The notes beneath the pieces are model-generated. The model saw only the letters and a list, made by a program, of their open reading frames with translations. It ran no database searches and was not told where the DNA came from. Made by a program: the position numbers and the translations under genes. From positions 1,423,866 to 1,487,865 of the forward strand of contig NZ_NIHB01000001.1 of the NCBI RefSeq assembly GCF_002591915.1: a DNA stretch of 64,000 bases, given 5' to 3'. Positions 17,020-26,535 of the stretch are shown here, piece by piece. Numbering within the stretch: the stretch's first letter is position 1; each line of letters begins with the position of its first letter. The DNA comes from Marinicella litoralis (GTDB lineage Bacteria > Pseudomonadota > Gammaproteobacteria > Xanthomonadales > Marinicellaceae).

Positions 17020-17655
17020 TCACCGGTCCTGAGATTTTTTAATGTCTCGCTTGTTTTTAATCGCCACCAGGATGGCTAAGGCAAAAAAAGCACCGGGTGG
17101 TAAAACAGCAATTAAAAATCCAGAATAATTTTTTAGCAGGGTTAATTCAATGTGATGTCCCCATTCACCAAATAACAAGTGAGCTTGAGTGAATAAGGTG
17201 CCTTGACCAATGAGTTCGCGCATCAGTCCAATGGCGAACATCACCAATGCAAATCCAAGGCCAACAAAAAAACCATCTTTGATTGAAAGCCACCATGCAT
17301 TTTTAGATGCATATGCTTCCGCACGAGCCATGATTAAGCAATTGGTCACAATCAATGGAATAAAGATTCCCAGAACCAAATACAGTTCATGAAAATAGGC
17401 ATTCATCATCATTTCTAACGCAGTCACCACGCTGGCAATCAGCAACACAAACAAAGGAATGCGAATTTCTTTTTTGGTGATGGGTCGAATTAAGGAGACC
17501 AAAAAATTGGTGACAACCACCACACTGATGGTTGCGATGCCCATGCCCAAGGCATTGATGGCCGTGTTGGAAACTGCCAACAAGGGACATAAGCCAAGCA
17601 TCTGGACCAATGCTGCATTGTTGTCTAACAACCGGGTTCTGATGAATTCACTCAT
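17020..17655 (-). CDS. rnfE: Rnf complex membrane subunit RnfE
   Basis: The 211-residue protein begins MSEFIRTRLLDNNAALVQMLGLCP and has the six-helix architecture shared with RnfA, including the LGLCPLLAVSNTAINALGMG segment and the later TNCLIMARAEAYASKN stretch. RnfA and RnfE together bind an Fe-S centre in the membrane through conserved Cys in these segments. The frame is open further upstream, but the ATG at 17655 overlaps the rnfG stop as ATGA and matches known N-termini. It is the last Rnf gene; no nth follows, unlike E. coli. Confidence 0.95.
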   Translation of the reverse strand: MSEFIRTRLLDNNAALVQMLGLCPLLAVSNTAINALGMGIATISVVVVTNFLVSLIRPITKKEIRIPLFVLLIASVVTALEMMMNAYFHELYLVLGIFIPLIVTNCLIMARAEAYASKNAWWLSIKDGFFVGLGFALVMFAIGLMRELIGQGTLFTQAHLLFGEWGHHIELTLLKNYSGFLIAVLPPGAFFALAILVAIKNKRDIKKSQDR

Positions 17656-18281
17656 GGTTTGAATGCCTCCGCGTTGGCTGACAGCCACGTTTGGTGATAC
17701 AGCAGGGCTTTTTTGATGGCCCCAACCACAGCCCTTGGTGTGATGGTGGCTGCAGTGATTTGGTCAAAATGACCTCGGTCTTTTTTTACCAGCCATTGGT
17801 TTGTTGTGGGTTCATTCAAGGATTTATTTGGAAATTGCAGCAACCAATCACTTTTTCTCGATTCTATCAAATCGCCGAGGCCAGGTGTTTCTTTGTGGTT
17901 AATGATTTCAACAGCTGTGATTTGACCATTGCTCAATACACCAACCAATAAATCTATGTCACCAGAGTAACCATTTTGAGCGGTGACAGGGATACCCATA
18001 ACTGTTATTTGACCGTTCTTTTTACCCAAATAAAGTTTTTCTGAGTGTCTGTGGCCAAGTAAAACCGGCTCTTCAATATCAATCGCATCTGCTATTAAAT
18101 CATTGTCTATTAAATTGGCTGGTAGTAATTTCTTTAACGAAGCGAGTTTATTTTCTGATTTAATTGCAGCAATTTTATCAACAGTCATTTCGTGACTGAA
18201 CATCAATAAGGCACTGGTTAATAAAGTCATCAATGCCAGTATCACCGGCAACATCCATTTGTTGTTAAGTATTGCCTTCAT
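17652..18281 (-). CDS. rnfG: Rnf complex flavoprotein subunit RnfG
   Basis: The 209-residue protein has one N-terminal membrane helix (about 9-28) and a periplasmic FMN-binding domain. The flavin attachment site is DQITAATITPRAV at about 173-185; Thr179 fits the Dxx[ST]xAT pattern used by the ApbE flavin transferase, with Ala in place of the usual Gly. The GLGD segment (about 134-137) is also typical. The start at 18281 follows AAGGGTG about seven bases upstream; an earlier Met at 18308 has no ribosome site and lies within rnfD. RnfG carries electrons between FMN groups in the complex. Confidence 0.94.
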   Translation of the reverse strand: MKAILNNKWMLPVILALMTLLTSALLMFSHEMTVDKIAAIKSENKLASLKKLLPANLIDNDLIADAIDIEEPVLLGHRHSEKLYLGKKNGQITVMGIPVTAQNGYSGDIDLLVGVLSNGQITAVEIINHKETPGLGDLIESRKSDWLLQFPNKSLNEPTTNQWLVKKDRGHFDQITAATITPRAVVGAIKKALLYHQTWLSANAEAFKP

Positions 18282-18282
18282 A

Positions 18283-19344
18283 TCAATCACCCTTGGTTTT
18301 TTTGCCATAAGGTGTGGGAACCGTTACTCGGTCAATTAACGGGGCTGACATGTTCATTAACAATACGGCAAATGCTACGCCATCAGGAAAGGCGCCAAAG
18401 TTTCTGATCAGTACCGTTAAGATGGCCACACCGGCACCGAATATGATTTTACCTTTGAATGATGAACATCCTGAGGTCGGGTCGGTGGCAATAAAGAATG
18501 CCGCCAACATGATGCCACCTGAAAACACATGTTGTTGTGGTGACATAAAAACATCATTGTTGAAAAGATAAAAAGGGGTTGCCGCCGCTATGGTGGTTAA
18601 CAAAACGGCTGCTGGAATGTGCCAGGTGATGATGCGTTTATACAGTAAAAAGGCTCCTCCCAAAAATAACCAGTTGGCTATCCATTCCCAGCCTAAACCA
18701 CCAAAATCACCAAAAATAGGATTTTCAATGATTTCACTTAAACTGAAACTTTGTTGCAGGCCAGTTTGGATCGCGGACAATGGTGTAGCGGTTGTAATCG
18801 CATCTATGTGTGATGTGGTGTGGCCGGTAAAAATCCAATTGAGTTGCTCTATGAAGGTCAAACCCTGTTGGTTGCCGATTGCACCCACATCCATAAAACC
18901 ACCAGGTGGAAGCCAAAGTGACATGGATTGTGGGAATGCGATTAAGATCACTGCAAAAGCGACCATGGCTGGATTGAAAATATTGTTACCTAATCCACCG
19001 TATAAATGTTTAGCCACCACGATGGCAAAGAACATGCCAACCACTGCTACATACCAAGGTGCGATGGGCGAAATACAAAGCACGAATAACCATGCAGTGA
19101 CCAATGCGCTGAGGTCAGTGATGAAAGGCTTGATGGGTTGCTTGCGCCATTTCAAGCACCACCATTCGAATAAATAGGCACTGACAGCAGCTAAAACCAA
19201 TTGAATCAGGATGCCCGGGCCAAAATAGTACAGGTGTGCAAAAGTGGCTGGCACCAGAGCCAGGCAAACCCACAACATGACAGTTTGAACTTTGATTCGG
19301 GACGGAATGTGAGGGGCGCTGCTGGTATTTAAAGTTTTATTCAT
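18283..19344 (-). CDS. rnfD: Rnf complex membrane flavoprotein subunit RnfD
   Basis: The 353-residue protein has about nine membrane helices and the family segments KHLYGGLGNNIFNPAMVAF and FFIATDPTSGC. A covalent FMN site is expected at the Thr of AITTATPLSA, again a Dxx[ST]xAT form. The start MNKTLNT at 19344 overlaps the end of rnfC by eight bases, and an upstream extension of the frame lacks support. RnfD is the NqrB homologue and forms part of the ion-translocating core. Confidence 0.95.
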   Translation of the reverse strand: MNKTLNTSSAPHIPSRIKVQTVMLWVCLALVPATFAHLYYFGPGILIQLVLAAVSAYLFEWWCLKWRKQPIKPFITDLSALVTAWLFVLCISPIAPWYVAVVGMFFAIVVAKHLYGGLGNNIFNPAMVAFAVILIAFPQSMSLWLPPGGFMDVGAIGNQQGLTFIEQLNWIFTGHTTSHIDAITTATPLSAIQTGLQQSFSLSEIIENPIFGDFGGLGWEWIANWLFLGGAFLLYKRIITWHIPAAVLLTTIAAATPFYLFNNDVFMSPQQHVFSGGIMLAAFFIATDPTSGCSSFKGKIIFGAGVAILTVLIRNFGAFPDGVAFAVLLMNMSAPLIDRVTVPTPYGKKTKGD

Positions 19345-20884
19345 CAGCCGATTCCTCAGTTTGTTTTTTGATTCGAGCCAGGACCGCTGAAATTTCAACT
19401 TTTGCTGAAGATTTATCGGTCAGCTTGGACGTTTTGCTGCGTCTCTTGGCCTGCCTTTCAGCTTTGATGCGTTCGAGCCTGGCCTCACGGTCTTCAAACC
19501 TTTTTTGCGCTTGTTCTGATTTGGCTTTTTTGGTATCCAAATATACCAATTCTGATTTAGCGAAGCGATAAAAATCCACTAAATTGATGTGACTGGGGCA
19601 AACCCATGAACAGGCACCACATTCAATACAGTCAAACACATGATGGTCTCGGGCTTTTTCCAAGTCATTGGTTTGGTCGTTGCCATTGATGTACCACAAC
19701 AACTGTTGAGGTAATAATTCTTGTGGACACACTTTAACGCAATCACCGCAGCGAATACATGGCATGGGCGCTATTTCTGGTTTGGTACAGTCCTCTGGCA
19801 GGGCCAGTAAACAGTTGGTGGTTTTTTCAATACCAATTTCTGCATTTGGCATGGCATAACCCATCATCGGCCCACCAATAATTAATTTATCTACTGAGTC
19901 GCTGCAATGAGCCAATGCCAGTAAATGGCTGAATGGGGTGCCAATCAAGGTCAAGTAATTTTGTGGATCTTGGACGCTGTCTCCAGTGACTGTAACCACT
20001 CGTTCTATTAAGGGTTTGTGTAATTCAATGGCATCGTAAACCGCTTTTGCGGTAGCCACATTTTGCATGATGACGCCTAATGAATAGGGTGTTTGGTCAC
20101 TGGGCACTTCTTTGCCGGTCAATACTTTAACCAACTGTTTTTCACCACCTGTTGGATAAATGGTGGGTACTTTAACCACGGTCATGTTGGTGATTTCTTG
20201 TTTTTTGATTTCTGCCATCAAGCGTTTCTTAACACCGCCAATGTTGTCTTCAATGGCAATAATGGCATCTGCGGCATCTGCGGCTTTGATCAGCCATTGG
20301 GTACCTATGATGATTTCATGGGGATGGTCTAGCATCAACCTTTCATCACATGAAATGTAGGGTTCGCATTCAGCACCGTTGATTATGATTGTGGAGTTTT
20401 TGTTGCCTGCAGAATCGGAAAATGGCGCTTGATAATATTTGATGTGGGTTGGAAACCCCGCGCCACCTAAGCCGACGATGCCTGCTGCTCTGATTTGGTC
20501 AATGATCTCTTGGCGAGATTCAGGTTTTTTTAAGCGTGTTGGTTCAGACCATTGGTCTTTACCATCAGGTTTGAGGGTGACACACAATGCTGGTATGGCA
20601 TCAGGACTGGCAGATGGTAAGTTTGATATATCAATCACTTCCCCTGATGTGGGCGCATGTGAATAGGAGCCCATGATGTGCTCAGGTTTGGCAATGATTT
20701 GTCCTTTCAATACGCGGTCGCCAATTTCAACCAACAATCTGGGCGCAGCACCACGATTGGATTTTATCGCTATCACTAAGCTTTCAGGTAAGCCGGCAGA
20801 ACGGGTTTCCTTTTCACAAGATTTCTTTTTGTGGTGACGCAAGACCAATCCACCATGAAAGTGAGACAATGGCTCGATTACCAT
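19337..20884 (-). CDS. rnfC: Rnf complex NADH/ferredoxin-side Fe-S subunit RnfC
   Basis: The 515-residue peripheral subunit has the N-terminal [10 protein letters not shown] motif, an NqrA-like region with [11 protein letters not shown] (the Gly-rich FMN/NADH loop), [18 protein letters not shown], and two 4Fe-4S clusters, [12 protein letters not shown] and [13 protein letters not shown] charged Lys/Arg-rich tail of about 70 residues ends the protein; E. coli RsxC has a longer repeat-rich tail. The start overlaps rnfB by seven bases. RnfC exchanges electrons with NAD(H). Confidence 0.96.
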   Translation of the reverse strand: MVIEPLSHFHGGLVLRHHKKKSCEKETRSAGLPESLVIAIKSNRGAAPRLLVEIGDRVLKGQIIAKPEHIMGSYSHAPTSGEVIDISNLPSASPDAIPALCVTLKPDGKDQWSEPTRLKKPESRQEIIDQIRAAGIVGLGGAGFPTHIKYYQAPFSDSAGNKNSTIIINGAECEPYISCDERLMLDHPHEIIIGTQWLIKAADAADAIIAIEDNIGGVKKRLMAEIKKQEITNMTVVKVPTIYPTGGEKQLVKVLTGKEVPSDQTPYSLGVIMQNVATAKAVYDAIELHKPLIERVVTVTGDSVQDPQNYLTLIGTPFSHLLALAHCSDSVDKLIIGGPMMGYAMPNAEIGIEKTTNCLLALPEDCTKPEIAPMPCIRCGDCVKVCPQELLPQQLLWYINGNDQTNDLEKARDHHVFDCIECGACSWVCPSHINLVDFYRFAKSELVYLDTKKAKSEQAQKRFEDREARLERIKAERQAKRRSKTSKLTDKSSAKVEISAVLARIKKQTEESADE

Positions 20885-21462
20885 GATTGTGCCTCTTGAA
20901 TCGTCGTTAGCAAAGCGGGTTTGTCATTTCGGCGCACCTGAGTGGTAATGGGTGCTGGAATTTTGATGATGCAATCTACGGGACAGGCTGGAATACACAA
21001 GTCACAACCAGTACATTCATCAAGAATCACTGTATGCATTTGCTTTGCGGCTCCAACGATGGCATCGACAGGACACACTTGAATACATTTGGTACAGCCA
21101 ATGCAATCAGGTTCTACGATTTCAACCACTTGATCGGCTTCTTCAGCACCATTTTCAGGGTTCAGTTCAAGGACTTCAAGGTCTAACAGTTCAGCCAATT
21201 TTTTGATGCCTTCTTGTCCACCAGGAGGACATTGGTTGATGGGTGCTTCACCACTGACAATGGCTTCAGCATAAGGTTTACATCCTGGGTAATTACATTG
21301 TCCGCACTGGGTTTGTGGCAAGATGGCATTGACTTGCTCAACAATTGGGTTGCCTTCTACTTTGAATTTTTTAGAGACCCAGATAATCAACAGCCCAAAC
21401 AGACCAGACAAAGCAACCATGCTCACCAATGCCAAGGCCCATTGATTGATCCAAGCAATCAT
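20878..21462 (-). CDS. rnfB: Rnf complex ferredoxin-like subunit RnfB
   Basis: The 194-residue protein has one N-terminal membrane helix (residues about 8-30), a [16 protein letters not shown] cluster of the Fe-S type found in RnfB, and two 4Fe-4S ferredoxin motifs, [12 protein letters not shown] and [12 protein letters not shown]. This is the full RnfB arrangement and the length is usual for gammaproteobacteria. It overlaps rnfA by four bases (ATGA). RnfB passes electrons between ferredoxin and the membrane part. Confidence 0.96.
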   Translation of the reverse strand: MIAWINQWALALVSMVALSGLFGLLIIWVSKKFKVEGNPIVEQVNAILPQTQCGQCNYPGCKPYAEAIVSGEAPINQCPPGGQEGIKKLAELLDLEVLELNPENGAEEADQVVEIVEPDCIGCTKCIQVCPVDAIVGAAKQMHTVILDECTGCDLCIPACPVDCIIKIPAPITTQVRRNDKPALLTTIQEAQSW

Positions 21463-22037
21463 TGTGCCATCCCTGAAAAGCCCATAAAAGCCAGAGACAT
21501 CAGTCCAGCCGTCATCAAGGCAATTGGAAGGCCTCTGAATGAGGCCGGAACATCAGCCATTTCTAGCCGTTCTCTGATGGCTGAAAACAGCACCAACACA
21601 ACGCCAAACCCCACTGCAGCACCGAAGCCAAAGAAAGCCGATTCAATCAAACTGTTTTGTTGTTGTACGTTCAATAAGGCCACGCCCAAAACAGCGCAAT
21701 TGGTGGTGATTAATGGTAAAAACAATCCCAAAACCTGATACAACAATGGCGATGATTTATGCAAAATCATTTCCGTGATTTGAACGGTTACGGCAATCAC
21801 TAAAATAAAGCTCAAGGTTTTTAAATATTCCAAGCCCAATGGAACCAACAAGTATTCATTGACCAAATAACTGGCAATCGATGACATGGTCAAAACAAAC
21901 GCAGTGGCAAAACTCATTCCTAAAGCTGACTTGTATTGGGTAGAAACTCCCATAAATGGGCACAAGCCCAAAAAGCGAACCAACACAAAGTTGTTCACAA
22001 AGGCAGCGCTGATGAATATGAGGAACAGGGTTGTCAT
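21459..22037 (-). CDS. rnfA: Rnf complex membrane subunit RnfA
   Basis: The 192-residue protein has six helices and the conserved [20 protein letters not shown] and [14 protein letters not shown] segments, whose Cys residues are expected to hold the membrane Fe-S centre with RnfE. It begins about 20 bases after the metG stop with only a weak ribosome site, so the rnf genes may be read from the metG promoter as well as their own. The full order here is metG-rnfA-B-C-D-G-E. Confidence 0.95.
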   Translation of the reverse strand: MTTLFLIFISAAFVNNFVLVRFLGLCPFMGVSTQYKSALGMSFATAFVLTMSSIASYLVNEYLLVPLGLEYLKTLSFILVIAVTVQITEMILHKSSPLLYQVLGLFLPLITTNCAVLGVALLNVQQQNSLIESAFFGFGAAVGFGVVLVLFSAIRERLEMADVPASFRGLPIALMTAGLMSLAFMGFSGMAQ

Positions 22038-22057
22038 TTGGTTTCAGGCATTGGCTT

Positions 22058-24109
22058 TTATTTTACACGCATGCCGGGTTTGGCGCCTTCATGTGGTTCT
22101 AAGATGAACAATTCATCGCCGCCAGGGCCGGCCGCTAAAACCATGCCTTCCGAAACACCAAAACGCATTTTTCTTGGGGCCAAATTCGCCACCATCACTG
22201 TGTGCTTACCAATCAAATCCTCGGGTTGGTATGCAGATTTGATTCCAGCAAAGACGTTGCGAGTTTCTCCACCCAAATCCAAAGTCAGTTGTAATAACTT
22301 GTCGGCTTTTTCAACATGCTGGGCATCAATAATTTTCACCACCCTTAAATCCGTTTGGGCGAATGTATTGAAATCGATTTCAGCACTGATGGGGTCGGCT
22401 GCTAATTGGCCATTGGATTCAGTTTTATTGATTGGTTGCGTTGCAGCAGCCAAGTCTTGTTTGCTTTGTTCAATGATCTTTTCCAAGGTTTCGGGTTCAA
22501 TGCGACTGATCAAAGGTTTGAATTTATTGATGCTGTGGCCCAACATCGGTTGTTCGATGGCAAACCAGTCATTCAAATCAACATTCAAAAACGCTTCAGA
22601 TTTACGTGCGGTGAATGGAATCACTGGAGCCAACCAAGTCATTAATATACGGAACAAATTTATACCGGTTGAACACACCTGATGAACTTCTTCAAGTTTG
22701 GCCTCATCTTTAACTGCCACCCACGGAGCCATGTCAGCGATGTATTGGTTGGCTTTGTCAGCCAATGCCATGATCTGCCTGATGGCGGCATTGTATTTGC
22801 GATTTTCAAATAAGCTGGCAATTTCATCAGAGTGGCTTAAAAATTCCGTATAAAGTGCAGGGTTGTGTAGTTCCATCGACAACTTGGAATCAAATTTCTT
22901 TTTGATAAATCCGGCACAACGGGAAGCAATATTGACCACTTTACCGACCAAGTCGGAATTAACCCTTTGTCTGAAGTCATCCATGTTTAAGTCGATATCA
23001 ACCAGACCATCTGATAGTTTGGCGGCAAAATAATAGCGTAAATAATCTGGATTCAAGTGAGTTAAATAAGTGGATGCTTTGATGAAAGTACCCCTAGATT
23101 TACTCATTTTGGTGCCATTGACGGTCAAAAAACCATGGACATAAACGGCATTGGGTAGTTTCATGTTGGCCCCTTGTAACATGGCTGGCCAAAACAATGA
23201 ATGGAAATACAGGATGTCCTTACCAATAAAATGATACATTTCATGTTCTGTCTTGGGGTCTACCCATGGTGCAAAATCTTCACCATTTTGGTCACAGACA
23301 TATTTCAGGCAAGCCAGGTAACCCACAGGTGCATCCATCCATACGTAAAAGTACTTGCCTTCTTCCTCTGGAATTTCAAATCCAAAATAAGGTGCATCAC
23401 GTGAGATGTCCCATGATTGCAGTCCCGCTTCAAACCATTCCGCCAGTTTATTGGTGACTTCTTCTTGCAAGCTGCCTGATGAAACCCACTGTTTAAGCAT
23501 GGGCTCGAAATTTTTCAGGTTCACAAACAAATGTTTCGACTCTTTCATCACTGGTGTGGCACCACTGACCACTGACACCGGGTTTTTGATCTCGGTGGCA
23601 TCATAAGTAGAACCGCATGATTCACAGCCATCACTGTATTGGTCTTCAGCTCCACATTTTGGACAAGTGCCTTTAACAAAACGATCAGGTAAAAACATTT
23701 CTTTTTCAGGATCAAAATATTGTTCAACAATCTTGGAGTCGATGTGTCCTGCCGCTTTCAGTTTAAGGTAAATTTCCTGAACCAACTGTTTATTTTCAGC
23801 CGAGTGGGTTGAATGGTAGTGGTCGTAAGAAACGCCAAAAGCCTGGAGATCACGCCAGTGCTCTTGTTTGATTTCATCAACCATGGCTTCCGGTGTCATG
23901 CCTTGTTTTTCGGCATTTAACATGATGGGTGTGCCATGCGCGTCATCAGCACACAGGAATTTAACCTCATGCCCCATCGAACGCATCAGTCTGGCCCAAA
24001 TATCTGATTGGCTGTGTTCAACAAAATGACCTAAATGCAGCGAGCCGCTGGCATAGGGTAAAGCCGATGTGATCAAAATTTTTCTGACGGGTTGATTGGT
24101 CTTGTCCAT
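22058..24109 (-). CDS. metG: Methionyl-tRNA synthetase
   Basis: The 683-residue enzyme has the class I motifs SLHLGH (HIGH form) and KMSKSRG, a zinc-binding knuckle with CPKCG and CESCG pairs, and an anticodon-binding helical domain. A C-terminal EMAP/Trbp111-type tRNA-binding domain ([20 protein letters not shown] onward) follows. It charges tRNA-Met in the cytoplasm. The start is the ATG at 24109; a TTG four codons upstream is less likely. The C-terminal dimerisation domain makes it the long E. coli-like form. Confidence 0.97.
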   Translation of the reverse strand: MDKTNQPVRKILITSALPYASGSLHLGHFVEHSQSDIWARLMRSMGHEVKFLCADDAHGTPIMLNAEKQGMTPEAMVDEIKQEHWRDLQAFGVSYDHYHSTHSAENKQLVQEIYLKLKAAGHIDSKIVEQYFDPEKEMFLPDRFVKGTCPKCGAEDQYSDGCESCGSTYDATEIKNPVSVVSGATPVMKESKHLFVNLKNFEPMLKQWVSSGSLQEEVTNKLAEWFEAGLQSWDISRDAPYFGFEIPEEEGKYFYVWMDAPVGYLACLKYVCDQNGEDFAPWVDPKTEHEMYHFIGKDILYFHSLFWPAMLQGANMKLPNAVYVHGFLTVNGTKMSKSRGTFIKASTYLTHLNPDYLRYYFAAKLSDGLVDIDLNMDDFRQRVNSDLVGKVVNIASRCAGFIKKKFDSKLSMELHNPALYTEFLSHSDEIASLFENRKYNAAIRQIMALADKANQYIADMAPWVAVKDEAKLEEVHQVCSTGINLFRILMTWLAPVIPFTARKSEAFLNVDLNDWFAIEQPMLGHSINKFKPLISRIEPETLEKIIEQSKQDLAAATQPINKTESNGQLAADPISAEIDFNTFAQTDLRVVKIIDAQHVEKADKLLQLTLDLGGETRNVFAGIKSAYQPEDLIGKHTVMVANLAPRKMRFGVSEGMVLAAGPGGDELFILEPHEGAKPGMRVK

Positions 24110-24204
24110 GGTTTGACACAAAATAAAATAAAGCTCGGTATTATCTCATGCGACCATGTAAAGGTCTATATTTGTCAGGCCTGGTAGCTGCTTTTCGGGG
24201 CTGA

Positions 24205-24441
24205 TTAGCTGATTAAAAAACGATAGGCCCCGTAAGCCGACAAGCTTCCCAGTAATAACCAGAAGAATAACCTCATTTCAGACCAATACTGACGATCCCA
24301 CTCACCCCTTAAAAAGGCAATGATGTCAGGAGTTAACCAATATTTGACACAATCTATGAAGTCCTGCGAATCCTGAAAGAAATATTTGAATGAGTACTTC
24401 AGAATAACAGCCCCAGTCAATATTGATAGTATAAATTCCAT
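24205..24441 (-). CDS. Possible small two-helix membrane protein
   Basis: This 78-residue frame has a hydrophobic N-terminus (FILSILTGAVILKY), a polar middle (SQDFIDCVKYWL and FLRGEWDRQYWSE) and a C-terminal membrane helix (LFFWLLLGSLSAYGAYRFL). The pattern looks like a real membrane protein and the frame fills most of the 378-base space between metG and the S9 peptidase gene. Against it, there is no Shine-Dalgarno and the ATG lies only a few bases after the T run of the upstream terminator, so it needs readthrough or an unseen promoter. If it is not a gene, this stretch holds nothing else I can see. Confidence 0.4.
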   Translation of the reverse strand: MEFILSILTGAVILKYSFKYFFQDSQDFIDCVKYWLTPDIIAFLRGEWDRQYWSEMRLFFWLLLGSLSAYGAYRFLIS

Positions 24442-24445
24442 GATG

Positions 24446-24477
24446 AAAAAAAGCCCTGGCGGAGATGCCAGGGCTTT
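24446..24477 (-). terminator. Rho-independent terminator of the S9 peptidase gene
   Basis: An 11-base perfect stem (24450-24460 with 24467-24477; arms AAAGCCCTGGC and GCCAGGGCTTT) has a six-base loop. On the minus strand it ends in seven T. It lies about ten bases after the peptidase stop. Confidence 0.9.
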
Positions 24478-24487
24478 GATTGAATGC

Positions 24488-26446
24488 TTATTTGCCGATG
24501 TGTTTGTCTAGAAACTCAAGCATTTTTTCGTACAATTCTTTCCTGAATGAAGTGTTTTGGAATCCATGACCATCCTTTCGATAAATAGTCTCATAAGGTT
24601 TGCCAGCTTCTTCCAATTTTTTTTCAAGAAAATATGCATTTTCGATGGGAACCCTGACATCTTCAGTACCATGTACCAGAAGGATGGCTGCTTTTACATT
24701 TTCAACATTTAATGCAGGAGATCTGGCATTAATGATTGACCAATCTTCATGTGTACCAAATGCTTTGTCCAAATAGTTTTTCTTGGCTTTAGGGTCACCC
24801 TTGAAAGAGTCGGCTTTGTCCCATTGCAGTTTGATTTCGTAAACACCAGCATCTGGGATGCTACATTTATATAAATCTGGCTCTTTAACCACAGCTTGCA
24901 TGGAAGCGTAGCCGCCATAACTGACACCGTGGATACAAACCCGATCTTTATCGGCATAACCTTTTTCAATGGCCCACAAAGTGGCATCGGTTAGGTCGTT
25001 TTGCATTTTTTCACCCCACTCAGTTTCACCTGCATCTTCGAAATCTTTTCCATAGCCGCCAGAACCCCTGTAATTCAACTGCAACACCAAATAGCCGCGA
25101 CTGGCAAATAACTGGGGTCGGTCATCCCAACCATACCCATCGGCGACGCCATAAGGTCCGCCATGTGGGAAGATGACCAAAGGTAAATTCTTTAGCTCCT
25201 TTTGTGGTGGAATGGTCAATTGACCATACATTTTTAACCCATCTCTGGCATTCATGGTGAAGGGCTCCACAGCTGCCATGTCTGCTGGGTTGATGTTAGG
25301 CCTGGAACTTGAGATCAAATCAATTTTCATGCTTTTTCTATCAAACAAATAATAGGTGCCAGGGTTTTTGTCACTGTATACGTATAAGGTTGATAGTTTT
25401 CTGTCTTTGGTGTAACTGCTGATTCTGACTTCCTGTCCTTTAAAACTTGATCTTAGCTGCTTGTGCAAATTAACTTCATCCTGAGCCACTTCATCTTCAA
25501 TGTAATGATACGCAGGGTAGCCAGCTTCATATTCTACGCCGATGACTTCGCCATCTTTACCTCTGATGGAATTACCAATGTCTACATCTTCATTTCTGAA
25601 TATCAAGTTTATTTTCGATGTATTCAAATCGAACTCGAACAAACCTGTGGTGCCTTCGTGATCAAGGTCGTGATTCGAGCCAAAAAAGAATTTTTTATTA
25701 TCAAGTGAAAACCCTATTGGATAGACAGTTGGTATGCTTTGTCTCAACTTAGGTAATTTAAAAAGGCCCCATTCACCATCGAGTCCTTTGATGTGTAAGT
25801 AGGTGATGTCATCATCAAAGTCACTCTCATCTACAGGGTCCCACTCTAAAGCCGCCCTTGGGACATCATTGTTGTCAACCACTACGTACCTGATCCTTGA
25901 CTTCAAACCACCATGCTTCTCAGGAGTGTCATCAACAAATTTCATCTTGCCATTGTTGATATTGAGTTTTTGTACCTTTGCAGAAAAGTTATCTGACCAA
26001 TGGTGTTTGGTGATCAGTACATGATCATCATCTTTTTCCAGTAAAGAAATGGGTGATACAGAGCTGTTTTGATAGTCCCACATCAACTCACGTTTTTTCC
26101 CATCGATGTTGACTGAAAACATTTCTGGGTAGGCCCTTTTGCCGTCTAACCAACCTGTTATTCTTTGACTGATAATCAAGACTCTGTTTTTATTCAACCA
26201 CCAGTATTGAGCGGCTTCTCTGTTTGGTCCCATTGAGAAGGAATACGTGCCTTTTTTGCTTTTCATGTTCATGATGCCAAGCTTAAACTGTCCTTCATCT
26301 TCATAGGTGAAAGCCAAGTGTTTCCCATCAGGTGAAATTTTCATGGAAAGGAATTTGGGATTTGATGCGAAATGATCTACGGGAATGAGTTCAGCTTGTG
26401 TAGTGACTGCTGTCATCAGACACAGCCATGTGATGATGAGTTTCAT
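24488..26446 (-). CDS. Secreted S9 family prolyl oligopeptidase-like peptidase
   Basis: The 652-residue protein begins with a signal peptide (MKLIITWLCLMTAVTTQA). A beta-propeller-like N-terminal half contains SPDGKHLAF and DLNTSKINLIF-type blades. The C-terminal alpha/beta-hydrolase (about 400-652) has HGGPYG (oxyanion side), the nucleophile in GVSYGGYAS, Asp in GTEDVRVP and His in DGHGF. S9 enzymes cut short peptides, often after Pro or as dipeptidyl peptidases. AGGAG five bases before the ATG at 26446 fixes the start, so the longer open frame upstream is not used. It ends with its own terminator. Confidence 0.9.
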   Translation of the reverse strand: MKLIITWLCLMTAVTTQAELIPVDHFASNPKFLSMKISPDGKHLAFTYEDEGQFKLGIMNMKSKKGTYSFSMGPNREAAQYWWLNKNRVLIISQRITGWLDGKRAYPEMFSVNIDGKKRELMWDYQNSSVSPISLLEKDDDHVLITKHHWSDNFSAKVQKLNINNGKMKFVDDTPEKHGGLKSRIRYVVVDNNDVPRAALEWDPVDESDFDDDITYLHIKGLDGEWGLFKLPKLRQSIPTVYPIGFSLDNKKFFFGSNHDLDHEGTTGLFEFDLNTSKINLIFRNEDVDIGNSIRGKDGEVIGVEYEAGYPAYHYIEDEVAQDEVNLHKQLRSSFKGQEVRISSYTKDRKLSTLYVYSDKNPGTYYLFDRKSMKIDLISSSRPNINPADMAAVEPFTMNARDGLKMYGQLTIPPQKELKNLPLVIFPHGGPYGVADGYGWDDRPQLFASRGYLVLQLNYRGSGGYGKDFEDAGETEWGEKMQNDLTDATLWAIEKGYADKDRVCIHGVSYGGYASMQAVVKEPDLYKCSIPDAGVYEIKLQWDKADSFKGDPKAKKNYLDKAFGTHEDWSIINARSPALNVENVKAAILLVHGTEDVRVPIENAYFLEKKLEEAGKPYETIYRKDGHGFQNTSFRKELYEKMLEFLDKHIGK

Positions 26447-26535
26447 GTTGACTCCTGAGTATTTGGTTGAATCTGGCCCGTCCCTAACGCTTTGGGGGCA
26501 GGGGTGAAGCAGGGATTTTAAGCAACAGAAGTACC

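Noticed and set aside
18590..19177. A 195-codon open frame on the plus strand opposite rnfD
   Set aside because: It is an antisense image of a clear membrane subunit gene.
21936..22682. A 248-codon open frame on the plus strand across metG and rnfA
   Set aside because: It is opposite two well-conserved genes and its product has no recognisable domain.
26447..26535. A G/C-rich hairpin in the gap before the S9 peptidase gene taken as a terminator
   Set aside because: The stem is broken, and the T run is on the plus strand where no gene needs it.
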